Positions 35,834-45,171 of a stretch of 64,000 bases of DNA are shown one piece after another (the stretch's first letter is position 1; every line of letters starts with the position of its first letter). The position numbers and the translations under genes were made by a program. The notes under the pieces were generated by a model. That model worked only from the letters and a program-made list of their open reading frames with translations, had not been told where the DNA came from and ran no database searches. This DNA comes from Parabacteroides chinchillae (GTDB lineage Bacteria > Bacteroidota > Bacteroidia > Bacteroidales > Tannerellaceae). The stretch spans positions 1 through 64,000 of the forward strand of contig NZ_FNVS01000001.1 in NCBI RefSeq assembly GCF_900108035.1, read 5' to 3'.

Positions 35834-37921
35834 ATGAAGTATTATTTATTCATATTACTCTTCCTGTGTGAAACCGTAACTATGTCAGCACAGGATCGCC
35901 GGGAAGGAGGTGGACGAGGCAGTTTCTCGCTAGCAAATCTTTCATCGGCAAAAAAAGATATACCCGACAGTCTGCTGGCAGTAGACAGTGCCGCATTAAA
36001 ATCCAAACGTATCATTGCTTATCATCTTACACCTTTATTAGGAGAGCCTTACATTGCCCCTTTAGATACGGGACGACTTAATTATGCAAATTCTACCCTG
36101 GTTGAAAGTAAGTCATTAGCTGTAGGCTATCAGGCAAACATTGGTTCGACCGCCCAAACAAGAATGTTTTTTGAACGGAAAGAAGCCCGTGATTTCATTT
36201 TTGCCGATCCGTATGATTACTATATCACGACACCCGAAAACGCCTATTTTTACGACACAAAAATCCCATATACGGATATTATGTACACTACGGCCGGTTC
36301 CAGCCAGAATAAGGATGAACGGTTAAAAGGAACTCTTACCCTGAATTTTGGGAAAAAGATAAATATAGGAGGCGACTTGGACTATATTTACAGCCGTGGC
36401 CATTACGAATCAAATGGGAACAAACTTTTGAGTTACCGGCTATTCGGGAGCTATCTCTCCGACAAATACGACTTATATGCCTATCTGAGCAACTTCAACT
36501 TTATTAATAAAGAAAACGGAGGGCTCACAAACGATCGGTACATCACAAACCCGGACAATCCGGTAGAAGGTTTCGACAGTAAACGTGCAACCGACACGAA
36601 AGCTTTTCCCGTACGTTTTTCCGATACTTGGAACCGCGTACGTGGTAAGCAATATTTCTTTACCCAAAGATACAATTTAGGGTTTGAACGCGAATTGGAT
36701 GAAACGGATGAAGAAGGCAACGCAAAAAAAGTATTTGTACCTGTATCCAGCATCATTCACACTTTTGAATATAAAGACAACCGCAGACATTTTGGCTCCG
36801 GAGATCAAGGTATCGACACCTGTTATGTTGATCATTTTATAGATACGGAAAATTCAGAAAACAAGCAAGTGGTAGAAGACCGTACATCCTATTGGAGTTT
36901 AAGCAACACATTGGGGCTATCATTGCGGGAAGGATTCCAGGATTGGGTAAAATTCGGATTAACAGCTTACATAAACTTTGAGAAACGTCGTTTTAAATTA
37001 CCTGCAGCTTATGACACAGAAGACGGGATATCCGGTACTCAAATTCTCGTGACTCCAAAAACGCAACAAATTTATGATGAATTTTCATCCTTCATCGGTG
37101 CTGAATTATCAAAAAGCCAGGGTCGGTTGCTAACATTCAATGCACGTGGAGAATTAGGGTTATTCGGTAGTGATGTAGGAGAATTACGTGTAACAGGAAA
37201 TCTGCAAACCCGTTTTACTTTATTCAAAAAAGATGCTGTTATCAAAGCTGATGCGTACATAAAGAATGTGAACCCGGCTTTTTATGTGCGTCATTTCCAT
37301 TCTTCGTTTTTTTGGTGGGATAACGACTTCAAAAAAATACAACAAGTATACGCCGGTGGAGAGATCAATCTGGAATCAACAAAAACAAAACTATCCGCCG
37401 GAGTGGAAAGTATACAGAATTATATATTCTTCAATCATAAAGGATACCCAGAACAAAAGAACGGGAACATTCAAGTTATCTCTGCCCGTTTAAAACAAGA
37501 CCTGAAATATCGTGCCTTTGGATGGGAAAATGAAGTTGCTTACCAGTTAAGCAGTGATAAAGAAGTATTACCTTTACCTCAGCTTAGTTTATATACAAAC
37601 ATGTATGTTGCATTTAAACTGGCAAAAGTTTTAACCATACAATTAGGTGCAAATATGTATTACAATACAGCTTATTATGCACCATACTATGAACCGGCTA
37701 CGCAACAATTCCAATTGCAAAGACCTAATGAACAAGTTAAAGTGGGTAATTATCCATTAATAAACGCCTATGCCAATTTCCACCTGAAACAAGCCCGTTT
37801 CTTTGTGATGGCATATAACTTAAGCTCCAAGTTTGTAGACCCGAACTACTTCTCTCTATCGCACTATCCTCTTGATCCGATGGTACTCAAGATGGGTGTA
37901 GCTGTTATGTTCAATAATTAA
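35834..37921 (+). CDS. Putative outer-membrane porin (Porin_10-like)
   Basis: A 695-residue protein. The signal peptide (MKYYLFILLFLCETVTMSAQ) is followed by a Gly/Arg-rich segment and a long beta-strand-rich region from about 110 to the C-terminus, with alternating aromatic residues and a terminal GVAVMFNN. It matches proteins annotated as putative porins in Bacteroidales (PF14121-like); that assignment is from memory of the family. The start is ATG 35834; an in-frame TTG nine bases upstream lies inside the -7 box and is unlikely. Confidence 0.8.
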   Translation: MKYYLFILLFLCETVTMSAQDRREGGGRGSFSLANLSSAKKDIPDSLLAVDSAALKSKRIIAYHLTPLLGEPYIAPLDTGRLNYANSTLVESKSLAVGYQANIGSTAQTRMFFERKEARDFIFADPYDYYITTPENAYFYDTKIPYTDIMYTTAGSSQNKDERLKGTLTLNFGKKINIGGDLDYIYSRGHYESNGNKLLSYRLFGSYLSDKYDLYAYLSNFNFINKENGGLTNDRYITNPDNPVEGFDSKRATDTKAFPVRFSDTWNRVRGKQYFFTQRYNLGFERELDETDEEGNAKKVFVPVSSIIHTFEYKDNRRHFGSGDQGIDTCYVDHFIDTENSENKQVVEDRTSYWSLSNTLGLSLREGFQDWVKFGLTAYINFEKRRFKLPAAYDTEDGISGTQILVTPKTQQIYDEFSSFIGAELSKSQGRLLTFNARGELGLFGSDVGELRVTGNLQTRFTLFKKDAVIKADAYIKNVNPAFYVRHFHSSFFWWDNDFKKIQQVYAGGEINLESTKTKLSAGVESIQNYIFFNHKGYPEQKNGNIQVISARLKQDLKYRAFGWENEVAYQLSSDKEVLPLPQLSLYTNMYVAFKLAKVLTIQLGANMYYNTAYYAPYYEPATQQFQLQRPNEQVKVGNYPLINAYANFHLKQARFFVMAYNLSSKFVDPNYFSLSHYPLDPMVLKMGVAVMFNN

Positions 37922-37953
37922 TACATACGTATAATTATCAATAATTAGATGGT

Positions 37954-38778
37954 ATGAGAAATAAGAAATTGCTGATTCTTTATTTTATCTTATTGGTTAT
38001 TGCTGTTTCAACCATGATCATGTTATGGCAACATAAAACACATGAAATACCTCCTCGTGACTATGAGCAGATCAAAAAAGAAGGAGTATTAAGAATGGTA
38101 ACCGAATACAACCAGTCCGGCTATTTCATATCAGGAGATACGATAGAAGGGTTTCAATATGAATTGGGTAAAGCGATTGCCGAGTTATCCGGGTTAGAAG
38201 TACAAACTCATTTGGAAATGAGCCTCGCCGAAAGTTTTAAAAAATTATCTGATAATAAATGCGACATCATTGCCCGCAACATCCCGATTACAAGTAAAAT
38301 CAAAGAAGAGTATCTCTTTACAGAGCCAATCGTATTAAACAAACAAGTATTAGTTCAGCGTACAGCCGAAGCTAACGAAGGTAAACAGCCCATTCGCAAT
38401 CAATTGGATTTAGCTAAAAAGACTTTATATATACCCAAAGACTCTCCTGCCCTTTTACGTCTCCGTAATCTGGAAATAGAAATCGGCGATACTATTTATG
38501 TAGAAGAAGATGAGCTCTATTCGTCCGAACAATTAGCTATTATGGTAGCTAAAGGAGACATAGATTATGCAGTATGTGATCAACAAATGGCTCGTCTGTC
38601 CAAGGAACAACTTCCTGAAATAGATATTGATACGGATATTAGTTTTACACAACTCCAATCATGGGCAGTACGTAAGGACTCACCGGTATTACTGGATAGT
38701 TTAAACAGCTGGTTCAACCAAATACGCGCAAATGGTTTATATGACAAGATATACAAACGTTATTACGGGAAACGATGA
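37954..38778 (+). CDS. Membrane-anchored periplasmic solute-binding-like protein (SBP_bac_3 family)
   Basis: A 274-residue protein with one N-terminal membrane helix (about 5-25) and a two-lobed periplasmic domain (about 38-270). The start of the domain, GVLRMVTEYNQSGYFISGDT, and the segments EGFQYELGKAIAELSGLEVQ and AKGDIDYAVCDQQMARLS are typical of family-3 binding proteins. It resembles the N-terminal half of MltF but lacks a lytic transglycosylase domain. No permease is adjacent. It may sense small solutes or modulate envelope enzymes. Its last 16 bp overlap the tail of the converging kinase gene. Confidence 0.8.
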   Translation: MRNKKLLILYFILLVIAVSTMIMLWQHKTHEIPPRDYEQIKKEGVLRMVTEYNQSGYFISGDTIEGFQYELGKAIAELSGLEVQTHLEMSLAESFKKLSDNKCDIIARNIPITSKIKEEYLFTEPIVLNKQVLVQRTAEANEGKQPIRNQLDLAKKTLYIPKDSPALLRLRNLEIEIGDTIYVEEDELYSSEQLAIMVAKGDIDYAVCDQQMARLSKEQLPEIDIDTDISFTQLQSWAVRKDSPVLLDSLNSWFNQIRANGLYDKIYKRYYGKR

Positions 38779-40349
38779 TATTTGAGATCTTTGCTATGGC
38801 AAGGCAATATAAATGAAAAACGGGAACCTTCTCCCAACTTGGATTCCACAGAAATAGAACCTCCCATTTTTGTAACCAGACTTTTGCAAATAGCTAACCC
38901 CAAACCTATACCTTCCACATAATCGTTCAATTTAACAAAACGATTAAAAAGGGATTCCATTTTCTCTTTTGCAATACCAACACCGGTGTCTTGTACATAA
39001 AACTCATACAGTTCATCCGGCAAGCTTTTATATCCGATAGTAATACAGCCTTCTTTCGTATTCTTTATAGCATTGTTTACCAGATTATTTACCAACTGCA
39101 ATAAACGGATCTGATCGGCTACAAATTTACAGGCAGGCTTGTCTTTTTCTAATTTCATTGTCACATTTCCGACTACACGCAATTTTGCCGATGCATAAAT
39201 AGTGTCCATCAGTTCATTTATATCTACCGGAGTGTAGTTTATTTTAATAGCATCGGCTTCGATCTTCGACAAATCAAGAATATCATTGATAAGCTGCATC
39301 AAAAGCTGATTGTTGGTCTTTATAATTTCATAATAAGATAAGCGCTCTTCATCGGAATCGGCAAACGCCATCAATTCGGCAAAACCTGTAATTGCATTTA
39401 ACGGAGTACGAATCTCATGGCTCATATCTGCCAGATATTTAGACTTCATTTTATCTGCATCTTCCGCCTTTTGAAGAGCTTTTTCCATACCTAATTCCTG
39501 ATCTTTACGGCTCTGAATATTTGTGGAACAGCCTAATAAAACAGTAGGATCTCCATTTTCATCACATTCATAAATATAAGCAGCAGTATCACGCCATGTA
39601 TAATCTTCCGATCCGGGATATTTTACCCGGACTTCTTGTTTCGTTTCTTTAACCTCACCACGGCAAAGCCTTAGGAAATTCTCAATATATAAATTATAAT
39701 CATCCGGGTGTATTCTGGACGCAAACACTTTCCATGGCACGTTTACCATTTCTTCATCATTCGTATCCCAGTTATTCAGGCTTACTATGGAATCTTCATA
39801 ATTTAATTTACTATTAGGATTTACAAAAATAGAACAAGTGCGGATATCACTTGTACGTAATGCCATCTTGGTTAACGTACGAGTCCTTTTTAGTGCATTT
39901 TCTACTTCACGCTTGGAAGTAACATCACGCCATAAGGCAAGTAGCAAAGGTTTTCCATTTTTCAGGAATATTGGAAATTTTGTAATTTCAATATCTTTAT
40001 ATGTACCGGATGTTGTTTGTATCCGTCCCTGAAATTCGAGTGTTTTACCGGTTTTCAGAATCTCAAGATCCGTTTTCAAACGTTCTTCTTTTGACAATAC
40101 CGCACCATAATGCACTTCAAAATCATTATGTCCCTCTATGGCTGATGTTTTAATACCAGTAATTTCTTCCATAAAACGATTCCAGTAAAGATACCGGAAC
40201 TGATCCTCTGCATCTTTAACAAAAACACCCAGCGGAAGATGATCTAAAATAGTATTAATCAGTTCATGAAGTTCAAGGCTATCTTTTGCTTTTTCTTCTA
40301 ATTTTAACTGAAGATTATTAATATCTTCACCACTATTCATACTTGCCAT
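38763..40349 (-). CDS. PAS-domain sensor histidine kinase, cytoplasmic
   Basis: A 528-residue kinase without membrane helices, start taken at ATG 40349 (an in-frame GTG lies 15 bp upstream). Two PAS domains are visible: about 25-150 (LPLGVFVKDAEDQFRYLYWN) and about 165-285 (VKYPGSEDYTWRDTAAYIYE). A HisKA domain has H-box LADMSHEIRTPLNAITGFAE, and an HATPase_c domain has NLVNNAIKNTKEG, DTGVGI and GIGLGLAICKSL. There is no receiver domain. No response regulator is adjacent, so it is an orphan kinase. It converges with the solute-binding-like gene and overlaps it by 16 bp. Confidence 0.9.
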   Translation of the reverse strand: MASMNSGEDINNLQLKLEEKAKDSLELHELINTILDHLPLGVFVKDAEDQFRYLYWNRFMEEITGIKTSAIEGHNDFEVHYGAVLSKEERLKTDLEILKTGKTLEFQGRIQTTSGTYKDIEITKFPIFLKNGKPLLLALWRDVTSKREVENALKRTRTLTKMALRTSDIRTCSIFVNPNSKLNYEDSIVSLNNWDTNDEEMVNVPWKVFASRIHPDDYNLYIENFLRLCRGEVKETKQEVRVKYPGSEDYTWRDTAAYIYECDENGDPTVLLGCSTNIQSRKDQELGMEKALQKAEDADKMKSKYLADMSHEIRTPLNAITGFAELMAFADSDEERLSYYEIIKTNNQLLMQLINDILDLSKIEADAIKINYTPVDINELMDTIYASAKLRVVGNVTMKLEKDKPACKFVADQIRLLQLVNNLVNNAIKNTKEGCITIGYKSLPDELYEFYVQDTGVGIAKEKMESLFNRFVKLNDYVEGIGLGLAICKSLVTKMGGSISVESKLGEGSRFSFILPCHSKDLKYHRFP

Positions 40350-40527
40350 TTTAAATAAAGCCACAATTGTGGCTATAAAGGTATTTCATTTTTCAATATA
40401 AGCAACTAAAAGACAAAGAAAATCAACCAATATCATTCAAATCAAAGATGCAAAAAAAGAAGTAATTAGGTAAAGATCATATATTGCCAAATATTATATA
40501 TCTTTACCGAGAATTTAATGATGTAAG

Positions 40528-41790
40528 ATGAGATTTGATGAATTACAACTAGAAGAAGAGATCTTAGATGGGCTTGATGCAATGAATTTCATAGAAACAA
40601 CCCCTGTACAAGAGCTTACTATCCCAGTTATATTAGAAGGAAAAGATATTATCGCTTGTGCCCAAACCGGAACAGGAAAAACAGCGGCCTATGTATTACC
40701 TGTAATTAATGAACTGAGCAAAGGAGAACATCCTGCAAATGCAATAAATGCTATAATAATGGCTCCAACCCGTGAGTTAGCCCAACAAATAGACCAACAA
40801 ATAGAAGGTTTTTCATATTTCATCCCTGTATCTGCAGTAGCAGTATATGGTGGAACTGATGGTATTGCCTGGGAACAACAAAAAAGAGGATTGGAAATGG
40901 GTGCTGATATTGTAATTGCAACCCCGGGACGCCTATTATCACATATTAAATTAGGTTCAGTAGATTTATCCCAAGTTTCATTTTTCGTTCTTGATGAAGC
41001 CGACCGTATGTTGGATATGGGATTTTACGAAGATATTATGCAAGTATATAAGCTGCTCCCTCCTACATGTCAGTCTATTATGTTTTCGGCTACTATGCCT
41101 CCCAAAATACGCACTTTAGCCCAAAACATATTAAAAAATCCGGTAGAAGTAGAAATTGCGATTTCCCGTCCGCCAGAGTCAATCATGCAAACGGCTTATA
41201 TATGCTATGAGACACAAAAAATAAGCATCTTAGAAGACCTGTTTTCCCAAGGTCGCCCACAGCGGGTTATTATCTTTTCTTCTTCAAAAATGAAAGTGAA
41301 AGAACTTGCCAATACTTTAAAACGGATGAACTTCAATGTAGCTCCGATGCACTCCGATTTAGAGCAATCGCAGCGGGAAGAAGTAATGAAAGAATTTAAG
41401 AATGGCCGTATTGACATTTTAGTAGCAACAGATGTAGTTTCAAGAGGAATAGACATCAATGATATTCGTCTCGTTATAAATTTTGATATTCCTCATGACC
41501 CGGAAGACTATGTACACCGCATCGGACGTACAGCCAGAGGAACAGGCGGAGAAGGGCTTGCCATCACATTTGTTTCAACCGACGAACAAGCTTCATTTAA
41601 ACGAATTGAAGATTTTCTTCAAAAAACAGTTTATAAAATTCCTATAGACCCTAAATTTGGGGAAACACCTTTGTACGAACCTAAGAAACATGCAACTCCC
41701 CAACGTGGACGTTCACGTAAAGATGGCGGAAACCGTAGCAGCAGTAAACGTACGAACACCTCAAATAAATCAACAACTCATAAAAAATAG
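40528..41790 (+). CDS. DEAD-box RNA helicase (RhlE-like)
   Basis: A 420-residue helicase with the Q motif region, Walker A AQTGTGKTAAY (about 47-57), PTRELAQQ, TPGR, DEAD (VLDEADRMLDMGF), SAT (MFSATMP) and motif VI HRIGRTARG. A short basic Ser/Thr/Arg-rich tail (about 380-420) probably binds RNA. It unwinds structured RNA, for example in ribosome assembly or cold adaptation. Its stop codon is inside a 28-bp palindrome shared with the converging gene. Confidence 0.94.
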   Translation: MRFDELQLEEEILDGLDAMNFIETTPVQELTIPVILEGKDIIACAQTGTGKTAAYVLPVINELSKGEHPANAINAIIMAPTRELAQQIDQQIEGFSYFIPVSAVAVYGGTDGIAWEQQKRGLEMGADIVIATPGRLLSHIKLGSVDLSQVSFFVLDEADRMLDMGFYEDIMQVYKLLPPTCQSIMFSATMPPKIRTLAQNILKNPVEVEIAISRPPESIMQTAYICYETQKISILEDLFSQGRPQRVIIFSSSKMKVKELANTLKRMNFNVAPMHSDLEQSQREEVMKEFKNGRIDILVATDVVSRGIDINDIRLVINFDIPHDPEDYVHRIGRTARGTGGEGLAITFVSTDEQASFKRIEDFLQKTVYKIPIDPKFGETPLYEPKKHATPQRGRSRKDGGNRSSSKRTNTSNKSTTHKK

Positions 41791-41843
41791 AGTAATAAGA
41801 AAGGTCATGTATAATCATGACCTTTCTTATTACTCTATTTTTT
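41782..41843. terminator. Bidirectional terminator: 28-bp perfect palindrome holding both stop codons
   Basis: Arms 41782-41809 and 41816-41843 are perfect 28-bp complements around loop TATAAT. The ends are A6 and T6, so T-tracts follow the stem on both strands. The helicase stop TAG (41788-41790) lies in the left arm. The last base of the glycosyltransferase stop (41842-41844) borders the right arm. Confidence 0.9.
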
Positions 41844-42777
41844 ATTTAAAATTCTTTGTCTCATCTATAATATACTCCGGGCGTGCTTTGATCTCATCAA
41901 ATAGAATACCGACATATTGCCCCAGAACACCAACAGTCAACAGTTGAACTCCTCCAAAAAAGATTACAGAAGTCATGATAGAAGTCCATCCTGTCTCGGC
42001 ATTACTAAATCCATATATTTTCCCCAAAGTAAACCAACTTGCCAATACAATACCCACCAGTACTGAAATAAACCCCAAACTGGTAGCCAACCGTAGCGGT
42101 TTCTTAGAAAAATATAACATAGCTGTAGAAGCAAACTTCACCATTTTACTTAACGGGTACTTCGTTTCTCCGGCAATACGAGCTTCACGTTCATAATAAA
42201 AAGGTACCTGGTGAAATCCAACCCAACTAATTAGACCGCGTATATATTTCCCCCGTTCTTTAAACCGGTCAAATTCATTCATAACCTTACGGTCTACCAA
42301 ACGGAAGTCTCCCGTGTCCAAAGGAAAATGGACTTCACTCATATAGTTCATGATCCGATAGAACGCTTTAGCTGTAAACAGTTTGAAAACACTTTCTCCT
42401 TCCCGTGATTTACGAACACAATATACCACATTCGCATTTTCCTTCTCCTGTAGTGCTAAAATATCAGGAATCAATTCCGGAGGATCTTGCATATCAGCGT
42501 CAATAATTATAGCCAAATCCGCCTCACAGTTATTGATGCCGGCAGTAACAGCCGGTTGGTGTCCAAAGTTGCGCGAGAAATGGATTACTTTTACTTCAGG
42601 ATCGTTGGCCGCAATATTATCCAGCATTTCACGTGTCTTATCACGACTTCCATCATTGATGTAAATAATCTCGGTAGGGTTTGGCAAAGAAGCCAATACC
42701 TCTTTTGTACGCCGATAAGATTCCGCAATAACGACCTCTTCATTGTAGCAAGGAACAATAACTGCCAGTCTTTTCAT
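41842..42777 (-). CDS. Glycosyltransferase family 2, polyprenyl-phosphate sugar transferase type
   Basis: A 311-residue enzyme with a GT2 domain (about 5-210) and two C-terminal membrane helices (about 225-290). Visible motifs are VPCYNEEVVIAESYRR, IYINDGSRDKT, the metal-binding DADMQDPPELIP and FKERGKYIRGLISWVG. This DPM1/GtrB type transfers a sugar from a nucleotide onto polyprenyl phosphate. Its partner GtrA lies 8 bp upstream. Together they would supply and flip a lipid-linked sugar for glycan decoration. Confidence 0.9.
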   Translation of the reverse strand: MKRLAVIVPCYNEEVVIAESYRRTKEVLASLPNPTEIIYINDGSRDKTREMLDNIAANDPEVKVIHFSRNFGHQPAVTAGINNCEADLAIIIDADMQDPPELIPDILALQEKENANVVYCVRKSREGESVFKLFTAKAFYRIMNYMSEVHFPLDTGDFRLVDRKVMNEFDRFKERGKYIRGLISWVGFHQVPFYYEREARIAGETKYPLSKMVKFASTAMLYFSKKPLRLATSLGFISVLVGIVLASWFTLGKIYGFSNAETGWTSIMTSVIFFGGVQLLTVGVLGQYVGILFDEIKARPEYIIDETKNFK

Positions 42778-42785
42778 CCTTCTTT

Positions 42786-43166
42786 CTACGATTTAAAGGT
42801 GTAAAACTTATTCATTATAAAATTAATCACTGTATAAAATGCCATTCCTATCAAGTGGTTATAATAATGATCGATGGTTAAATGTTTATTCAGCAACATA
42901 ACCAATCCGTATTGCAACAAATAACAAATAACAAATGCTACAGCAAAACGATATGCACTCTTCCCCCATCCTGAAGAACTGGACTTAAATGTCCATTGTT
43001 TATTCCAGACAAAACTATTCAAAATACCGGCAATATATCCTGTAATATTGGACAGGCCTTCACGACACCCGAAAAGTTTCATCATAACCCAAATAACTAC
43101 CATTGTTATGAGAGTATTGCTTATACCTACGATACCATATTTAATCGCTTGTTTTACTGTTTCCAT
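42786..43166 (-). CDS. GtrA-family flippase-like membrane protein
   Basis: A 126-residue protein with four membrane helices, typical of GtrA. The opening KQAIKYGIVGISNTLITMVV and the ending GMAFYTVINFIMNKFYTFKS are characteristic. It is thought to flip polyprenyl-phosphate-linked sugars. It overlaps the upstream gene by 26 bp and is followed by the GT2 gene after 8 bp. Confidence 0.88.
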   Translation of the reverse strand: METVKQAIKYGIVGISNTLITMVVIWVMMKLFGCREGLSNITGYIAGILNSFVWNKQWTFKSSSSGWGKSAYRFAVAFVICYLLQYGLVMLLNKHLTIDHYYNHLIGMAFYTVINFIMNKFYTFKS

Positions 43167-43902
43167 TCTTATTTATAATCTCTTCTATTTCAGCATGAGT
43201 AAGTTCCTTTACATTCGTTATCGTAAAAATATCGGAAAGAAAGTTACCATATTGGTTGCACTCATTTATCACTATATCGAGTGTTCCTTTAATATCAGCA
43301 CGAACAGGTATTAAAAAGACCAGTTCCACAAATTTTTCTCCAATTGTAAGACGTTCTATTTCACAATCGACTTTAGGTAGGAAATAAGCAAATTCGCGTT
43401 CAATAATTTGTTTCTGATAATCTGCAAAAGGTTTCTTATCCGTCGACAAAATCAGAACATAAAAACGCAGTTTCTCACCTTTTCCTCCTAATCCGGTAGA
43501 TATATAAATCTGTTTTTCATCCGAGAGCTCCGATTCCAAAGAAATACGACATTCCATCAGTGCCATAAAAGCCCAATCGGTAACTTCCGGGTCAGGAGTT
43601 TGTACGTATTCTTTCAGCAAACTGTATGCTTTTACATTCTTAGATGTTGCAAGCAAAGTAAGGAGTTCTCTTTTTTCATCTTTCTCAGTCTCTTTGCCAC
43701 TAGCCAAAAGGCCGAAAACATCCAGGCATTCCTGATCTGACAATGGACGAGGAGGTTGGTTCTCCTTTCTTTTTTCTTCCGAATGCTTAAAGTACTCCAT
43801 TTGAAGTTCTACAGGCACACGCTGCTCAAGTATATGGAAATGTCCGTCCATCTTTTCAAAAGAATCCCGAAACTTTTTAAAAACATCACCTTCTTCTTTC
43901 AT
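43141..43902 (-). CDS. Conserved hypothetical protein, cytoplasmic
   Basis: A 253-residue protein with no signal or membrane segment. The N-terminal half (about 1-120) is helical and charged; the C-terminal half is mixed, with strands such as KLRFYVLILSTDKKPF and KFVELVFLIPVRADIKG. I recognise no family. It overlaps the start of gtrA by 26 bp, so it is the first gene of that three-gene operon. It may have a regulatory or structural role in the glycan pathway, but nothing in the sequence proves it. Confidence 0.6.
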   Translation of the reverse strand: MKEEGDVFKKFRDSFEKMDGHFHILEQRVPVELQMEYFKHSEEKRKENQPPRPLSDQECLDVFGLLASGKETEKDEKRELLTLLATSKNVKAYSLLKEYVQTPDPEVTDWAFMALMECRISLESELSDEKQIYISTGLGGKGEKLRFYVLILSTDKKPFADYQKQIIEREFAYFLPKVDCEIERLTIGEKFVELVFLIPVRADIKGTLDIVINECNQYGNFLSDIFTITNVKELTHAEIEEIINKNGNSKTSD

Positions 43903-43989
43903 TGATTTCTTTTTTTAGTATATGTACATATCCAATAAACAAGAAACAAAGGCAAATGTACGGCTTTTTCATGACATAAATATAAAAAA

Positions 43990-44021
43990 AAGACAAGAAC
44001 CATTAATCCGGTTCTTGTCTT
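43990..44021 (-). terminator. Terminator downstream of the sugar transporter gene
   Basis: AAGACAAGAACC (43990-44001) and GGTTCTTGTCTT (44010-44021) form a 12-bp stem with an 8-nt loop. On the minus strand it is followed by TTTTTTT. Confidence 0.85.
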
Positions 44022-44048
44022 ATAAAAATATACCCAAATCTATTTTTG

Positions 44049-45050
44049 CTATGCTCCTGCGTATATCAAGAAACCCAGTCCTATAATAAACAAGATAAAC
44101 ATACCTATATTCAACTGGTTTGAGATTTGCGGAGCTCCCTTAAACTCTTTCCATATCAAGATTCCCCATAAGGCTGAGACCAATGTTGCTCCCTGGCCTA
44201 GTCCATACGAAATTGCGGCGCCGGCTTTTTCAGAAGCAATCATACTAAAAGACTGTCCTATGCACCAGATCACACCGCCCAATACACCCACTAAGTGAGT
44301 GCTCATATTTCCTTTAAAGTAGCCGGATATAGAAACAGGCTCTCCTTCTACAGGATGTTTCATTGCCAACGTATTAAATAAAAAATTACTAATAAAAACT
44401 CCTAATGAAAATATGAATACGGCCGTATATGGGGTCAGTTTACCAGCTGCGGGAGAAGCAAAATTTTCCAAATCCATAGACGCTGCTACAAAACGGTAAA
44501 AGAATGCCATAATCACACCGGCTGCAATAGAAATAAAAATTCCCTTTGCCGAAACGTTACGAGTACCCACCAACGCTTTTTTGTAAGCCAGTCCGTTCAA
44601 CAGTATTGCAACCGTAATAAAAGCCACGCCAACAAATATATATAACGGTTCGCCTTTTGCTGCTCCAAAATAATTTACCAAAACACCCAATATCAAAGCC
44701 AGTCCGATACCTACCGGAAAAGCAACCGACATACCGCAAATTGCAATTGCCGCAGAAAGTAAAATATTAGCCGCATTAAAAATAATACCTCCTAAAAAAG
44801 CACTACCCAAACTCGACATATCAGCCTGCGCCAGATTTGTAAGGAAACTACTTCCTTCAGTCCCGAAACTTCCTAAAGTAAAAGCAGAGATTATTGAAAA
44901 GAGCAGTACCCCTATCACGTAATCCCAATAAAAAAACTCATACCGCCACGTTTTAGAAGCCAGTTTCTGAGTGTTTCCCCATGATCCCCAACAAAGCATG
45001 GTAATCACGCAAAACACAATTGCCAACGAATAATTTTGTACTATAAACAT
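44049..45050 (-). CDS. Sugar permease, GRP/RhaT-like (drug/metabolite superfamily)
   Basis: A 333-residue membrane protein with ten helices. Its opening CVITMLCWGSWGNTQKLASK and YEFFYWDYVIGVLLFSI are typical of the GRP/ureide-permease type carriers. Family members move glucose, ribose, rhamnose or similar solutes. It is the third gene of the ribokinase cluster, so ribose or a ribosyl compound is the likely cargo; this is context inference. An intrinsic terminator follows. Confidence 0.78.
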   Translation of the reverse strand: MFIVQNYSLAIVFCVITMLCWGSWGNTQKLASKTWRYEFFYWDYVIGVLLFSIISAFTLGSFGTEGSSFLTNLAQADMSSLGSAFLGGIIFNAANILLSAAIAICGMSVAFPVGIGLALILGVLVNYFGAAKGEPLYIFVGVAFITVAILLNGLAYKKALVGTRNVSAKGIFISIAAGVIMAFFYRFVAASMDLENFASPAAGKLTPYTAVFIFSLGVFISNFLFNTLAMKHPVEGEPVSISGYFKGNMSTHLVGVLGGVIWCIGQSFSMIASEKAGAAISYGLGQGATLVSALWGILIWKEFKGAPQISNQLNIGMFILFIIGLGFLIYAGA

Positions 45051-45057
45051 ATCTTTC

Positions 45058-45171
45058 TTATTTTATTACGGGTTGATGCATCATATAATTTTCAAGAATA
45101 GCAGCCATTTCTGCATGAGGAACTTTTTCTTTTAAGCAAAGGTCTTTTCCGTTTACCCATATGGCAATCTG
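45058..45171 (-). other. In-frame open extension after the ADP-ribosylglycohydrolase stop codon
   Basis: The minus strand between the ARH stop (TAA 45174-45172) and the transporter start is open in the same frame for 37 codons before TAA at 45060-45058. Parts read IWVNGKDLCLKEKVPHAEMA and ILENYMMHQPVIK, which looks protein-like. It may be the former C-terminus of the upstream gene or the tail of a deleted gene. It has no start of its own that I would trust. Confidence 0.35.
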
